A stretch of DNA of 64,000 nucleotides, from NCBI RefSeq assembly GCF_008808095.1, contig NZ_CP023396.1:2108001-2172000 (forward strand), given 5' to 3'. Source of the DNA: Pseudoalteromonas ruthenica (lineage in GTDB: Bacteria > Pseudomonadota > Gammaproteobacteria > Enterobacterales > Alteromonadaceae). The notes under the pieces are model-generated. The model saw only the letters and a list, made by a program, of their open reading frames with translations, was not told where the DNA came from and ran no database searches. Positions within the stretch are counted from its first letter, which is position 1. Each line of letters opens with the position of its first letter. Made by a program: the position numbers and the translations under genes. Positions 54,458 to 64,000 of the stretch are shown here, piece by piece.

Positions 54458-55918
54458 TTACTTACCTTTAGACTCTTGGCTGATTTTTTTCAGCTTCCGT
54501 CGCTGTGATAAGGTCATTTTATTACTGCGTCCTGCATAAGGGTTATCCCCTTCACGGAATTCAATTTTGATCGGCGTCCCCATGATGTCTAGGGCTTTGC
54601 GATAATAGTTCATTAAGTAACGCTTATAGCTATCCGGCAACTCATGTACTTGGTTACCATGAATAACGATACGCGGTGGGTTATAGCCACCGGCGTGCGC
54701 ATACTTTAACTTCACTCGACGACCACGCACCAAAGGTGGTTGGTGATCCGCCTGTGCCATATCCATGATCCGCCGTAACATCGCCGTACTAATTCGTTTA
54801 GTGGCGCTATCAAAGGCTTCTTCCACCGACTCAAATAAATGCCCTACCCCAGTGCCGTGCAGCGCTGAGATAAAGTGAATACGCGCAAAGTCAACAAAGC
54901 CAAGACGACGGTCTAACTCAGACTTAATACGGTCTTTGACATCGGTATCCAGTCCGTCCCATTTATTTACCGCCAATACCAAGGAGCGTCCGGCATTGAG
55001 GGCAAAGCCAAGCAAGCTTAGGTCTTGATCGGAAATGCCCGTGCGCGCATCAATCACCAACAGCACGACGTTCGCATCTTCTATGGCCTTGAGCGTTTTA
55101 ATCACCGAAAACTTCTCAACCACATCACTGACTTTCTTGCGCTTTCGAACACCGGCAGTGTCTATCAACACATACTCGCGCTCATTGCGGGTCATAGGTA
55201 TATAAATGGAGTCTCGTGTGGTACCTGGCATATCATAAACAATTACTCGCTCTTCACCAAGGATACGGTTAGTGAGTGTTGACTTACCAACATTAGGACG
55301 ACCAATAATAGCCAACTTTATGGCTTGATTCTCCAGCTCTTGCTGAGCTTCGTCGCTCAGCTCACCGTCGTGATCAAACGCAGCAAAGGCTTCTTCCTCA
55401 GTACCAGCCTCTAATGCGCTGAGCTCTTCGATAACCGGGTGCAATGCTGTAGTAAGTAGCCCAGCTATACCACGACCGTGGGCAGCTGCAATCTGGTATA
55501 CCTCACCGAGGGCTAACTGATAAAACTCCGCACAGTTAGAATCAGCATCGATGCCGTCGGTTTTATTTGCTACCAAGAATACCTTTTTTTCCTGCTTACG
55601 CAGGTGGTGGGCAATGGCCTGATCAGCCACCGTCATGCCAGCTCGAGCATCGACTAAAAACAGCACCACATCGGCTTCATCAATCGCCAACAGCGATTGC
55701 TCTGCCATTTCTGTTTCTATGCCCTCTTCAGAGCCATCGATACCACCGGTGTCGACCACAATAAAGTCATAGCCATCATAGCTCGCTTGACCATATTTAC
55801 GATCACGAGTGAGCCCGGGAAAATCAGCAACGAGCGCATCTCGAGTGCGAGTTAAGCGGTTAAACAATGTCGACTTACCAACATTAGGTCGCCCCACTAA
55901 GGCGATCACAGGAAGCAT
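54458..55918 (-). CDS. der: Ribosome-associated GTPase Der (EngA)
   Basis: Der is an essential GTPase of 50S ribosome assembly with two tandem G domains and a KH-like C-terminal domain. Both P-loops are [10 protein letters not shown] (near residues 9-18 and ~215). Switch motifs DTGG and DTAG, and base-specificity NKTD and NKWD, are intact. A short acidic linker joins the G domains. The basic C-terminus includes [10 protein letters not shown]. 486 residues from ATG 55918, which has AAGAGGT upstream; the frame is open from 55939. It is the last gene of the rlmN-to-der block, as in E. coli. Confidence 0.98.
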   Translation of the reverse strand: MLPVIALVGRPNVGKSTLFNRLTRTRDALVADFPGLTRDRKYGQASYDGYDFIVVDTGGIDGSEEGIETEMAEQSLLAIDEADVVLFLVDARAGMTVADQAIAHHLRKQEKKVFLVANKTDGIDADSNCAEFYQLALGEVYQIAAAHGRGIAGLLTTALHPVIEELSALEAGTEEEAFAAFDHDGELSDEAQQELENQAIKLAIIGRPNVGKSTLTNRILGEERVIVYDMPGTTRDSIYIPMTRNEREYVLIDTAGVRKRKKVSDVVEKFSVIKTLKAIEDANVVLLVIDARTGISDQDLSLLGFALNAGRSLVLAVNKWDGLDTDVKDRIKSELDRRLGFVDFARIHFISALHGTGVGHLFESVEEAFDSATKRISTAMLRRIMDMAQADHQPPLVRGRRVKLKYAHAGGYNPPRIVIHGNQVHELPDSYKRYLMNYYRKALDIMGTPIKIEFREGDNPYAGRSNKMTLSQRRKLKKISQESKGK

Positions 55919-55935
55919 AATATACCTCTTAAACA

Positions 55936-55977
55936 ACAAAAAAGCTCCGCCATGACCAATTGGCCTGAAGGCGAAGC
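55936..55977 (-). terminator. Probable terminator of bamB
   Basis: GGCGAAGC (55970-55977) pairs with GCTCCGCC (55944-55951) with one G-U pair, and the 18-base loop can form a further small stem. Six T follow on the minus strand. It separates bamB from der. Confidence 0.7.
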
Positions 55978-56008
55978 CTATTTTAGGGCAAAGCCCAATT
56001 AATCTAAC

Positions 56009-57181
56009 TTACGGCGCTTTAACGGCGCTTACTTCGCCATCGCGCGTGACAATGATCAAGCGATCATCAGCAACCACAGGTTCAACGTAAAACCCTGAGC
56101 CATCAAACTCGTGACGAGCGACTAACTCACCGCTGTTGCGGTCTAGCCAGTGCAAGTTACCTTCTTGGTCACCCACAGCGAGGTAATCACCTAGTACTGC
56201 AGGGCCTGTGATATACCAGCCACGCAGTGCTGGCTGTGACCAGCGTTCGATCCCCGAACTCTTATCTAAAGCATAGATAACACCATCAGAATCGACCACA
56301 TAAATCGTAGTACCAACAATACTGAATTCGCGGTAGCTGCTGTATTCACGCTTCCAGACCACGTTACCAGAGCGAATATCAACCGCAGCCAAGTTGCCGT
56401 TATAAGCTAAGGTGTACACCATAGAGCCGCTTACTTTGGGCTCAGTGTCAACGTCGACTAAACGCTCGAACTCAGAAGCACCTTTAGGCTGGGCAATATC
56501 TGCCTGCCACGCGGCAAATCCACTATCGGAAATAAGCACAGATAACTTACCCGTCTCTTCACCCACTAAGACTCCGCCATTCGCGACAGTGGGAGCACTT
56601 AGGCCACGCAAGGTCAACGGCGGCACTTCTTGCTCATAGCGCCAGCGCTCTTCCCCGCTATCAGGGTGTAACGCCAGTAACTTACCCGAGCCTAAGTTAA
56701 CGTAAACCAGGCCATCTCCAGCGGCGGGCTTTGATAGCGCTTCACCGGGAACACTTTTACGCCAAATGACCTCACCAGTTTCTCGGTCAAGAGCAACCAC
56801 TTGACCATGCTCCGAGCCGATAAATAGCTTGCCATAGGCTTGCAAGATACCACCTGAGAGTTTGGCGCTGTCTGTGCTTTCCCATGGCCAAAACGAGGCG
56901 TCTGCGCGCACATCGTTCTCCCACAAGACGTCGCCATCAGTTAATGACAATGCTTGTACTTCACCAAAACGCGAGGCAACAAAGACGCGGTCTTTATAAA
57001 CAGCGGGCTGTAAACGAGAAAAATAATGCTCTACACCATCTCCCACAGTTTCTTGCCACAACACTTGCGTTTCAAACTGGTTGGCAATCTCTGGTAACAC
57101 CAACTCATCTTCATCACTGGAAGAGCAACCGGTGAGCGACGCCATACACAGTGCTAAGCCTGCCAGGGTTAACTTTTTCAT
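56009..57181 (-). CDS. bamB: Outer-membrane assembly lipoprotein BamB
   Basis: BamB is a lipoprotein of the BAM complex that supports BamA in folding outer-membrane beta-barrels. The 390-residue protein has lipobox SLTGC (Cys19), then an eight-bladed beta-propeller with repeated PQQ-like blades (VFVASRFGEVQALSLTDG; FIGSEHGQVVALDRETG; YVNLGSGKLLALHPDSG; LAYNGNLAAVDIRSG). ATG 57181 follows AAGGAGTGGG; the GTG at 57190 is inferior. It is 12 bp after yfgM and before der, the normal order. Confidence 0.97.
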   Translation of the reverse strand: MKKLTLAGLALCMASLTGCSSSDEDELVLPEIANQFETQVLWQETVGDGVEHYFSRLQPAVYKDRVFVASRFGEVQALSLTDGDVLWENDVRADASFWPWESTDSAKLSGGILQAYGKLFIGSEHGQVVALDRETGEVIWRKSVPGEALSKPAAGDGLVYVNLGSGKLLALHPDSGEERWRYEQEVPPLTLRGLSAPTVANGGVLVGEETGKLSVLISDSGFAAWQADIAQPKGASEFERLVDVDTEPKVSGSMVYTLAYNGNLAAVDIRSGNVVWKREYSSYREFSIVGTTIYVVDSDGVIYALDKSSGIERWSQPALRGWYITGPAVLGDYLAVGDQEGNLHWLDRNSGELVARHEFDGSGFYVEPVVADDRLIIVTRDGEVSAVKAP

Positions 57182-57193
57182 ACTACCCACTCC

Positions 57194-57829
57194 TTAAGCT
57201 GCTGGAGTCTGCTCGGCTAAATCGTCTAACTTCACTTGTAGTAAAGGGTTACTCTCTAAACCGCCATTGTCTGCTGCCGCTTGGTACGACGCCCGCGCTT
57301 GTGCTTTATCGCCTTGAGCTAGGTAAATATCACCCTTAAGCTCGGCAACATTGGCCTTATAGCTTTCAGGTAACTGCGTATCAAGCGTTGCGAGTGCCGC
57401 ATCATAGTCTTTCTGAGCTAGTTGAATACGCGCTAAGCGCGTGGTAGCAATCGCTTGCAATTCTGCTTTGCCAGCATTTTTTTGTGCCCACGTTAGCTTC
57501 TCAGCAGCCAGAGCTAAGTCGTCATTATCAACCGCTTCTTTCGCTGCAACGAAAGCCGCCAGCACGGCATAGCTCGAGCCATTGTACTGCTCAATAAAGG
57601 CATCACTTTTAGCAACTACATCACTGTCTTGTGACCCAGCACCTTCAATCACCTTGTTAAAGGCATCAGATGCTTGCTCGGCGCTGCTTAACTGGTTTTG
57701 GTTATAGGCTTTCCAGCCATATAAGCCACCTAGACCGATAACAATACCTAGGCCTAGCGTAATACCATTTTCTTTGAAAAAGCGCTTAATCGCTTCTGCT
57801 TGTTGTTCTTCTGTTGAATAAATTTCCAT
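57194..57829 (-). CDS. yfgM: YfgM, ancillary subunit of the SecYEG translocon
   Basis: A 211-residue inner-membrane protein with one N-terminal helix (ITLGLGIVIGLGGLYGWKAY) and a periplasmic TPR-like domain. It is linked in E. coli to SecYEG, PpiD and periplasmic chaperones. The cytoplasmic N-terminus (EQQAEAIKRFFKENG) matches the family. GAGGTAATA precedes the ATG. It stands between hisS (21 bp) and bamB (12 bp), both on the same strand. Confidence 0.95.
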   Translation of the reverse strand: MEIYSTEEQQAEAIKRFFKENGITLGLGIVIGLGGLYGWKAYNQNQLSSAEQASDAFNKVIEGAGSQDSDVVAKSDAFIEQYNGSSYAVLAAFVAAKEAVDNDDLALAAEKLTWAQKNAGKAELQAIATTRLARIQLAQKDYDAALATLDTQLPESYKANVAELKGDIYLAQGDKAQARASYQAAADNGGLESNPLLQVKLDDLAEQTPAA

Positions 57830-57850
57830 TATTACCTCGTAGACTCAGGT

Positions 57851-59125
57851 CTAAATCATCTCAGCCAATAGCTGGGTAATTTCATTCAAGGAGTGGGTTG
57901 CTTGTGGTTTTTCTTCACGCAGGTATTTCACTGTCACCACTCCCTGCTCAAGTTCGTCTTCACCGAGGATCAGCGCTACTTCAGCACCGCTCTTATCGGC
58001 TCGTTTTAATTGTTTTTTAAAGTTACCACCACCGGCGTGTACTAGCACTCGTAAACCTGGCACTTGCGCACGTAACTGGGCAGCAATAACGGGGGCTTGA
58101 ATACTGGCTTTGTCACCCATTGCTGCAACGTATACATCGGCATCACGGCGAATGTCGCCGACGCTATCTAATGCTTGCAACAACAACACCAAACGTTCCA
58201 TACCCATGGCAAAGCCAACAGCAGGCGTCGCTTTACCACCAAGTTGCTCAACTAAGCCATCGTAACGACCGCCCGCACAAACTGTGCCTTGGGCCCCCAA
58301 ACTATCAGTCACCCACTCAAACACAGTGCGGTTGTAGTAATCAAGACCACGCACGAGTTTTTCGTTAACCTGATATTCGATACCCGCTGCGTCTAAACGT
58401 TCACATAAATCTGCAAAATGCGCTTTAGATTCATCATCTAAGTGCTCTGATAACTTAGGTGCGTCGGCCAGAACGGCTTGTACATCAGGGTTTTTACTAT
58501 CAAGCACTCGCAGTGGGTTGGAGTGCATACGACGCTTTGAATCTTCATCGAGCTTGTCTTCGTGCTGCGCTAGGTAAGCAATAAGTGCATCACGATATTG
58601 TGCACGCGCTTCATTGGAGCCCAACGAATTAAGCTCGAGGCGCACATGCTCGCTAATACCAAATTGCTGCCAAAGCTGCGCAGTAAGCATGATCACTTCG
58701 GCATCAATATCAGCACTGGCAATACCAAACACTTCCAAACCGAACTGATGAAATTGGCGATAACGACCTTTTTGAGGGCGCTCATGGCGGAACATAGGCC
58801 CCATATACCACAGGCGCTGTTCTTGATTATACAGTAAACCATTTTGGTTCCCGGCACGCACACACACCGCGGTGCCCTCAGGACGTAAGGTGAGGCTATC
58901 ACCGTTACGATCGGCAAAGGTATACATTTCCTTTTCTACGATATCAGTCACTTCGCCAATAGAGCGCTTGAAAAGATCGGTTGATTCAACGATCGGGAAG
59001 CGGATTTCTTGATAACCGAAAGAGGCCACACACTGGCGCAAGGTACCTTCCACTTTCTGCCAAACTTGTGTATCACCCGGTAGGATGTCATTCATCCCAC
59101 GGACTGCTTGAATTTGTTTTGCCAC
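57851..59125 (-). CDS. hisS: Histidyl-tRNA synthetase
   Basis: HisRS charges tRNA-His in the cytoplasm as a class II dimer. Motif 2 is [17 protein letters not shown]; the His-specific [14 protein letters not shown] and motif 3 GFAMGMERL are intact, followed by the C-terminal anticodon-binding domain. 424 residues from GTG 59125, which has GGGA seven bases upstream and gives the normal N-terminus [16 protein letters not shown] 59137 is the other candidate. A short GC-rich inverted repeat (59150-59163) lies between it and ispG but lacks a T run. Confidence 0.98.
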   Translation of the reverse strand: MAKQIQAVRGMNDILPGDTQVWQKVEGTLRQCVASFGYQEIRFPIVESTDLFKRSIGEVTDIVEKEMYTFADRNGDSLTLRPEGTAVCVRAGNQNGLLYNQEQRLWYMGPMFRHERPQKGRYRQFHQFGLEVFGIASADIDAEVIMLTAQLWQQFGISEHVRLELNSLGSNEARAQYRDALIAYLAQHEDKLDEDSKRRMHSNPLRVLDSKNPDVQAVLADAPKLSEHLDDESKAHFADLCERLDAAGIEYQVNEKLVRGLDYYNRTVFEWVTDSLGAQGTVCAGGRYDGLVEQLGGKATPAVGFAMGMERLVLLLQALDSVGDIRRDADVYVAAMGDKASIQAPVIAAQLRAQVPGLRVLVHAGGGNFKKQLKRADKSGAEVALILGEDELEQGVVTVKYLREEKPQATHSLNEITQLLAEMI

Positions 59126-59238
59126 TGATAATCCCAAAAATTCTGTTTAGGCGCTCAAGCGCCGATGTCAAAGCGTCGATAAATTAAGCGCGCCATTATA
59201 GCCTTTTGTGCCGCTACCACCAAGTAGCAGAGCAAGGC

Positions 59239-60357
59239 TTAATCAACTAATTTAACGTCGATTGGCGTTTGTTGTTCTTGTTTAGCGAGGTAATCGCGCA
59301 CTTGCTCTTCAAGTTGATCGACAATGTTATCGTTATCGATACGCAGCTTTTGTCGCTGACCGTTGATATACAGGCCTGAACGGCGATTTGCCCCGGCTAA
59401 GCCAATATCACTGACCAAGGCTTCACCCGGGCCATTGACTACGCAGCCGATCACAGAAACGGTCATCGGCTTGACCACGTCTTCGAGGCGCTCTTCAAGC
59501 TGGTTCATGGTGCCGACCACATCAAACTCTTGACGCGAACAGCTTGGGCAGGCAATAAAGTTAATACCGCGCGAACGTATGCGCAACGATTTAAGGATAT
59601 CAAAGCCGACTTTAATTTCTTGCACAGGATCGGCCGCCAACGACACCCGTAAAGTATCACCAATCCCCTCGGCTAGGAGCATGCCTAAACCGACTGCTGA
59701 CTTCACCGAGCCAGAACGAAAACCACCTGCTTCGGTGATCCCTAAATGCAACGGCTGATCAATTTCTTGTGCTAACAATCGGTATGCGCCCACAGCCAAA
59801 AATACATCGGAGGCTTTGACGGACACTTTAAACTGGTCGAAGTTGAGACGCTGTAAAATTTCCACATGACGCATCGCCGACTCAAGCAGAGCTTCAGGCG
59901 TTGGCTCGCCGTACTTCTCTTGTAAGTCACGCTCTAGTGAACCGCCATTAACACCGATACGAATCGGAATATTACGTTCACCAGCGGCATCGACTACTGC
60001 TCGAATTCGCTCCTCATTACCGATATTCCCGGGATTAATACGTAGGCAATCAGCGCCGTACTCAGCCACTTTAAGCGCGATACGATAGTCAAAGTGGATA
60101 TCCGTAACTAGCGGAATATCCACTTGTTCTTTAATGCTTTTAAACGCCTCAGCCGCCGCCATAGTGGGCACTGAGACACGCACCAAGTCTGCGCCTGCTT
60201 GCTCAATAGCTTGAATTTGCTTGACTGTGGCATCGACGTCCATGGTGTCGGTATTGGTCATGGACTGCACCGCAATTGGCGCGCCGTCGCCAATAGGCAC
60301 ATCACCTACATAAATACGCGTCGATTTGCGGCGTTTGATCGGTGACTCTGAAAACAT
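59239..60357 (-). CDS. ispG: 4-hydroxy-3-methylbut-2-en-1-yl diphosphate synthase
   Basis: IspG (GcpE) converts ME-cPP to HMBPP in the MEP isoprenoid pathway using a [4Fe-4S] cluster. The TIM-barrel N-terminal domain ([19 protein letters not shown]) is joined to the cluster domain with ligands in ACPSCSR and [10 protein letters not shown]. The 372-residue length matches E. coli. It starts five bases after rodZ and is in the conserved order rodZ-ispG-hisS. Confidence 0.98.
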   Translation of the reverse strand: MFSESPIKRRKSTRIYVGDVPIGDGAPIAVQSMTNTDTMDVDATVKQIQAIEQAGADLVRVSVPTMAAAEAFKSIKEQVDIPLVTDIHFDYRIALKVAEYGADCLRINPGNIGNEERIRAVVDAAGERNIPIRIGVNGGSLERDLQEKYGEPTPEALLESAMRHVEILQRLNFDQFKVSVKASDVFLAVGAYRLLAQEIDQPLHLGITEAGGFRSGSVKSAVGLGMLLAEGIGDTLRVSLAADPVQEIKVGFDILKSLRIRSRGINFIACPSCSRQEFDVVGTMNQLEERLEDVVKPMTVSVIGCVVNGPGEALVSDIGLAGANRRSGLYINGQRQKLRIDNDNIVDQLEEQVRDYLAKQEQQTPIDVKLVD

Positions 60358-60362
60358 ACTAC

Positions 60363-61292
60363 TTACTCTGTTAACGGTAATGAAAATTTAGCGAGGCGGT
60401 TTTTCGGAAACTGTGAAATATCAACCGCTTCACCATTTAATTCGATATCAACAACATCGTGTTTGCCAAGCGTGACAGCAAAAGGCGCTTTGCCAATGAG
60501 TTCAAGCTCTTGTCCTGCATTTTTTATATCGTAAACTAGGCGCTTACCATCAGCATCTTCTACCGCCACCCAGCACTCACCGCTAAAACGCATATATACA
60601 CGCTGCTGACCACTTTTTAAGGGCTCGCTTTGCACTGCAGTATTTGCTGTAGGTGTTGCATCAGCAGTCTCTTCACGCTCTTCTGTCGCAGTGTTAGAGA
60701 TTGGCTCTTGCGCGCTCAGCGTCGTGGCTGATTGCTGTGCTTCGGGAGCAGGTGTTTGTTGGCTTTGTTCTTGGGTTTCGCCACTTGGTTGCACTGGCTG
60801 TTGTTCAGCGTTTTCAGGCCCCTCACTGGATATTGGGTTCGAGCTCACAGTGCTGGACTCTGGGGTAGACAAACTCAGCGGGTCATCACTATTTTGCCAC
60901 CACCAAATAGCGGAAGAGCCCAAGATGATAGCCAGGATAATATAGCTTACCAGCATCAAGCGGCTGTCATGGGCTTCTTTTTCAGTTCTTCGCGAAAAGC
61001 TTTGCATGGCCGCGATTTGTTCACTGTCATCTTGTGGGTCATAACCCTCAAGCAATTCTTTATGATCTAGGCCTACCACTTTGCAGTAAGCCTTCACATA
61101 GCCTTTAACAAAGATCGGCGGGCCGAGCTTTTCGAGGCGGTCATGCTCTAAATCATCAAGCTTTTGCACTGTCAGGTTCAGCCTTTTCGCCATTTGTTCT
61201 TGGCTTAACCTGTGTTGCTCCCTCGCTTGTACTAAATATTTCCCTATTTCTAATGGAGCACTTTCCTCTGTTATTTCACTATTTTCGCTCAT
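60363..61292 (-). CDS. rodZ: Cytoskeleton protein RodZ
   Basis: RodZ links MreB filaments to the cell-wall elongation machinery. The 309 residues show the cytoplasmic HTH ([20 protein letters not shown], ~16-80), one transmembrane helix ([18 protein letters not shown], ~113-131), a Ser/Thr/Gln/Pro-rich periplasmic linker (~135-225), and a C-terminal DUF4115 beta domain ([19 protein letters not shown]). It begins two bases after the pilW stop and is five bases before ispG, so these three are co-translated. Confidence 0.96.
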   Translation of the reverse strand: MSENSEITEESAPLEIGKYLVQAREQHRLSQEQMAKRLNLTVQKLDDLEHDRLEKLGPPIFVKGYVKAYCKVVGLDHKELLEGYDPQDDSEQIAAMQSFSRRTEKEAHDSRLMLVSYIILAIILGSSAIWWWQNSDDPLSLSTPESSTVSSNPISSEGPENAEQQPVQPSGETQEQSQQTPAPEAQQSATTLSAQEPISNTATEEREETADATPTANTAVQSEPLKSGQQRVYMRFSGECWVAVEDADGKRLVYDIKNAGQELELIGKAPFAVTLGKHDVVDIELNGEAVDISQFPKNRLAKFSLPLTE

Positions 61293-61294
61293 AT

Positions 61295-63361
61295 TTAATA
61301 GTTTTGAGGATCAACTAAATACAGTTTCTCGCCGGGTACTAGGCGAGCGCCCTCATCTAGCTGATTCCATTCCATTAGTCGTTGCAGAAGAATGTTATAC
61401 TGGGTGGAGATACTGAACAGCGTATCTCCTTCTTGCACAGTATGATAAATGTTCGGCTCTTTTAAGTAAATTTTACTACCGCTGAGCACGTGATCTGCGC
61501 TCTTAAGGTTATTCCATTCACGCAATGTGCTTAAGCGAATATTATAGCGTGCTGAAACACTAAATAAGGTCTCCCCTTTTTTCATTACGTGATAGGGCAG
61601 CGCCAGTGGGTCATCACTATCGACCTGTGCGCCTTGAGCGATAAATTCGCTGACCCCTTCACTGAGCTCAGTATTACTTTGCTGTACCACCACATCTTCA
61701 CTGGCTAAAGCCTGTGCATCGGACGCTTGCGTACTGTCTACAGGCGTAGTGTCATCACCCGCATTCTGTACTGGAGTATCACTCACCTGTGCCATTGCTT
61801 GTTCATCGGTGGATAAAGATGGCGGCTCGGCGCCGTCATTGCTTTCGGCCACTACGTCAGATGCACTGTCAGCCCCTTCGCTTTGGGTCGCTACTTCATC
61901 AGCATTTTGTTGCTCAGCAACCGTGTCGACTTCATCGGTGACGGCTGTGGTTGCAGGCTCATCTTGTGCAGCGGAGTCGTGCTCTGGCAAATCGGCCGGT
62001 GACGTTGATTGTTCATCAATTTCGGCGCTTGCTTGCAGCGCTTTAGCAGGCTGTTGCGGTGCACTCTGCTCGCCATCGCTATTATCGTCACTCGGCTGTG
62101 CTGCAGGTTGTGCAGCTGACGGCTCTGGATTCGGGGTCGTTATCTCGTCACTGGTATCGGTGGTCGTGACCACCGCAATGTCCTGAGAGTCTGCATTAAC
62201 CTGCTCGGTAGCACTTTGTTCGGTTTGAGTCGCTTCAGTATCTGAGGTTTGTGCTTTAACAGCTTCTGCGGCTGTATCCACCTCAGTATTTGCTGCTTCT
62301 ACCTTGTCATTTGTGGTTGCTGCATCGTCATTTGCAACCAGGTCGCTATTTTCATGAGCACTGTCGACCATTTCTTGAGTCTGCTCGGCACTGCTGGTTG
62401 CGGCCTGTTGCTGCGCTGGTGAAGTGATGACTACCGGCGATGTAGTAGGCGTTGTCGAAGTGCTCGACTTTTTCTTCATCACCTTGATTTTTGGCTTGGC
62501 AACGATGCGGTCATCTTGCATCACCCCTTGCAACTCAGAAAGTTGGTGTTTGCGATACTGCTCTCGCAACTGTTCAAACTCACTGGCGCTATAGCGCTGC
62601 TCGCGGACAATACGCGCTTCAATCGACGACGGGTACGTCAGCTCGATGGTTTCTGCTAATTTACGCGCATCTTCCACATGACCCATACGATCTTGAATCA
62701 AATATCCAAGTAACAATGACCGCGATGAAACTCGTCCAGTGCGCTCATAACGCTGGAGCACCTGCTGTGCTTTATAAAAATCGCTTTTAGCATAGTGCAC
62801 TGCAGCTAAATTAATGAGGCTGGATGCACGTAAAGAACTGTGATTCAACGCTTCTTCAAGGTAGGACTCAGCGGCATCAAATTTATCAAATTCGAGTGCG
62901 CACAAAGCTAAGTTTTCGTAGCTTTCCGCAACCCGTAAATAGCTTGGAATTTCAATTGCTGACATAAACTTGTCAACCGCGCCTTCATAATCGCCAATAT
63001 CACATAAAAACACCCCATAGTTATTCAAGGTGTTTGGATCATTCGGCTCGAGCTCAATCGCACGTTCGTAAGCATCTTGGGCACGCTGATGCTCACCGAC
63101 TCGTTGATAGTAGTAAGCCATCGAGTAATGTACTTCAGGAAGCTCTGGTGCAAACTTAGCTGCGCGTTCGAGGTTATATTTAGCTTGTGTGCTGTTGCCC
63201 TGCGAGAGATAGTTGAGGGCTAAAGAGATGCGCGTACGCGCGGCGTCGACATTATTTATTCGTTTTTCTACTACAGGCCGGTCGCTGCCCACATAGGTGC
63301 TTTCGGTTACACACCCGCCTAAGGCGAGTAAACTGACACTGGTCACTAAAAGCTTGCGCAT
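61295..63361 (-). CDS. pilW: PilW/PilF-type TPR lipoprotein with C-terminal LysM domains
   Basis: A 688-residue lipoprotein. The signal ends LLALGGC (Cys17). Residues ~35-270 hold about six TPR repeats in the PilW/PilF arrangement (ALNYLSQGNSTQAKYNLERA; HYSMAYYYQRVGEH; NNYGVFLCDIGDYEGAV), the pilotin for the type IV pilus secretin. Then comes an unusually long (~300 residues), acidic, Thr/Ala/Gln-rich linker (~300-590), and two LysM domains (YHVMKKGETLFSVSARYNI; YHTVQEGDTLFSISTQYNI) that bind peptidoglycan. Ordinary PilF is about 250 residues, so the second half is an addition. Position between rlmN and rodZ is the standard pilF site. GAGGCG precedes the ATG. Confidence 0.93.
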   Translation of the reverse strand: MRKLLVTSVSLLALGGCVTESTYVGSDRPVVEKRINNVDAARTRISLALNYLSQGNSTQAKYNLERAAKFAPELPEVHYSMAYYYQRVGEHQRAQDAYERAIELEPNDPNTLNNYGVFLCDIGDYEGAVDKFMSAIEIPSYLRVAESYENLALCALEFDKFDAAESYLEEALNHSSLRASSLINLAAVHYAKSDFYKAQQVLQRYERTGRVSSRSLLLGYLIQDRMGHVEDARKLAETIELTYPSSIEARIVREQRYSASEFEQLREQYRKHQLSELQGVMQDDRIVAKPKIKVMKKKSSTSTTPTTSPVVITSPAQQQAATSSAEQTQEMVDSAHENSDLVANDDAATTNDKVEAANTEVDTAAEAVKAQTSDTEATQTEQSATEQVNADSQDIAVVTTTDTSDEITTPNPEPSAAQPAAQPSDDNSDGEQSAPQQPAKALQASAEIDEQSTSPADLPEHDSAAQDEPATTAVTDEVDTVAEQQNADEVATQSEGADSASDVVAESNDGAEPPSLSTDEQAMAQVSDTPVQNAGDDTTPVDSTQASDAQALASEDVVVQQSNTELSEGVSEFIAQGAQVDSDDPLALPYHVMKKGETLFSVSARYNIRLSTLREWNNLKSADHVLSGSKIYLKEPNIYHTVQEGDTLFSISTQYNILLQRLMEWNQLDEGARLVPGEKLYLVDPQNY

Positions 63362-63401
63362 GGCGTCGCCTCGTTAATTCCGTTATTGCACCTATATTAC
63401 C

Positions 63402-63441
63402 GAAAAGCCCTTTTGTTTCATCTATTTTTTAACAAAAGGGC
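63402..63441 (-). terminator. Probable terminator of rlmN
   Basis: An 11-bp perfect stem, GCCCTTTTGTT (63407-63417) with AACAAAAGGGC (63431-63441), has a 13-base loop and TTTT on the minus strand. It lies between rlmN and pilW. Confidence 0.7.
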
Positions 63442-63452
63442 GATATTTTCTG

Positions 63453-64000
63453 TTATTGAGCCACATTTATAGCGATAGCGCTCTTTTCTCGCTCTTTTCT
63501 CTTGGCCAAACGTTTGGTTCTATCAACCACATCACCCACCAGCTGACCACATGCGGCGTCGATATCATCGCCTCGGGTACGACGCACGATGGTGGTAATA
63601 CCGGCCCCTTGCAGTACCTTCGAGAAGCGGTCGATACGACTGTTGCTTGAGCGCCCGTAATCATTGCCTGGGAAAGGGTTAAAAGGAATCAAGTTAACCT
63701 TCGATGGCGTGCCTTTAAGTACTTTCACTAATTCATGGGCATGATCGGTGCTGTCATTGACTTCTTGCAGCATCACATACTCAATGGTGATGTCTTTATT
63801 CGCTTTTGAACCGTCAATATAACGGCGACACGCCGCTAAGAACTCTTCAATAGGGTACTTTTTATTAATCGGCACTAGCTCATCACGCAATTCGTTATTC
63901 GGAGCGTGTAAGGAGATAGCCAAGGCCACGTCTATTTGCTCTTTTAACAAATCAAGCGCTGGGACCACACCTGAAGTACTCAAGGTAACGCGACGTTTCG
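63453..64000 (-). CDS. rlmN: Dual-specificity 23S/tRNA methyltransferase RlmN, 5' end cut by window edge
   Basis: RlmN methylates C2 of A2503 in 23S rRNA and A37 in tRNAs by radical SAM chemistry. The visible C-terminal ~180 residues align with E. coli Rlm[63 protein letters not shown], and the mechanistic cysteine in DIDAACGQL. The frame is open to base 64000; the internal TTG at 63983 is not the start. The N-terminus and the CxxxCxxC cluster motif are outside the window. A stem-loop follows the stop. Confidence 0.97.
   Translation of the reverse strand, partial: KRRVTLSTSGVVPALDLLKEQIDVALAISLHAPNNELRDELVPINKKYPIEEFLAACRRYIDGSKANKDITIEYVMLQEVNDSTDHAHELVKVLKGTPSKVNLIPFNPFPGNDYGRSSNSRIDRFSKVLQGAGITTIVRRTRGDDIDAACGQLVGDVVDRTKRLAKRKEREKSAIAINVAQ

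Noticed and set aside
59150..59163. GGCGCTCAAGCGCC between hisS and ispG as a terminator
   Set aside because: Short stem, tiny loop and no adjacent T run; the genes are normally co-transcribed.
61749..62186. 145-codon plus-strand ORF opposite the pilW linker
   Set aside because: It is antisense to a low-complexity acidic linker; its Ser/Ala/Cys-rich translation is a by-product of that repeat-like composition, and it has no ribosome site or domain.
1..64000. tRNA, rRNA and CRISPR arrays
   Set aside because: No cloverleaf-type TTCGA arms in intergenic DNA, no rRNA-like blocks, and no regularly spaced short repeats were found on either strand.

Overview
The window reads as chromosomal DNA of a marine gammaproteobacterium of the order Alteromonadales, probably Pseudoalteromonas or a close relative. 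I infer this from gene content and protein style: a class GN sortase system, an S8 protease with two PPC domains, several GGDEF proteins, and long TPR/LysM proteins. I also infer it from conserved gammaproteobacterial blocks (rlmN-pilW-rodZ-ispG-hisS-yfgM-bamB-der; sfsA/dksA-gluQ-pcnB-folK-panB-panC; rsmJ/prlC/gor). The species cannot be fixed by reading alone. No rRNA, tRNA, CRISPR array, insertion sequence or prophage was seen.

Layout. 1-8.8 kb: a cut-off glutaredoxin-like gene, a diguanylate cyclase, proB, an EamA transporter, the three-gene Gram-negative sortase system (pdsO, VIT/vWA target, sortase), murI and an HDOD signalling gene. 9-17.3 kb: an M14 zinc carboxypeptidase, a BCCT transporter that seems to need a non-AUG start, a HI0933-type flavoprotein, and a secreted S8 protease preceded by a perfect FNR-type box. 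17.3-25.4 kb: peroxiredoxin, chemoreceptor, rsmJ, response regulator, prlC and glutathione reductase. 25.4-28.95 kb: a visibly AT-rich accessory island with one candidate membrane-acting toxin gene, three tandem membrane-protein paralogues and a truncated fourth copy. 29-42.6 kb: thioesterase, aldo/keto reductase, hybrid sensor kinase diverging from a periplasmic binding-like protein, LysE exporter, FAN1-type nuclease fused to a DEDDh exonuclease, FAH hydrolase, a membrane protein diverging from a two-component pair, and a MASE1-GGDEF cyclase. 42.7-54.4 kb: pepB, sfsA, an acylase/AraC pair inserted before dksA, then gluQ, pcnB, folK, panB, panC, a small lipoprotein and a VOC protein. 54.4-64 kb: der, bamB, yfgM, hisS, ispG, rodZ, pilW-LysM and the 3' part of rlmN, all on the minus strand.

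How the genes work together. Most of the window is core metabolism and RNA/ribosome maintenance: proline, peptidoglycan D-Glu, pantothenate, folate and isoprenoid precursors, tRNA charging and modification, and outer-membrane assembly. It is interleaved with secreted peptidases and regulation by c-di-GMP or phosphorelay. The most unusual stretch is the island at 25.7-28.9 kb. It looks like an interbacterial toxin with an expanded, recombining immunity-gene array. That function is inferred from architecture; no family was recognised with certainty.
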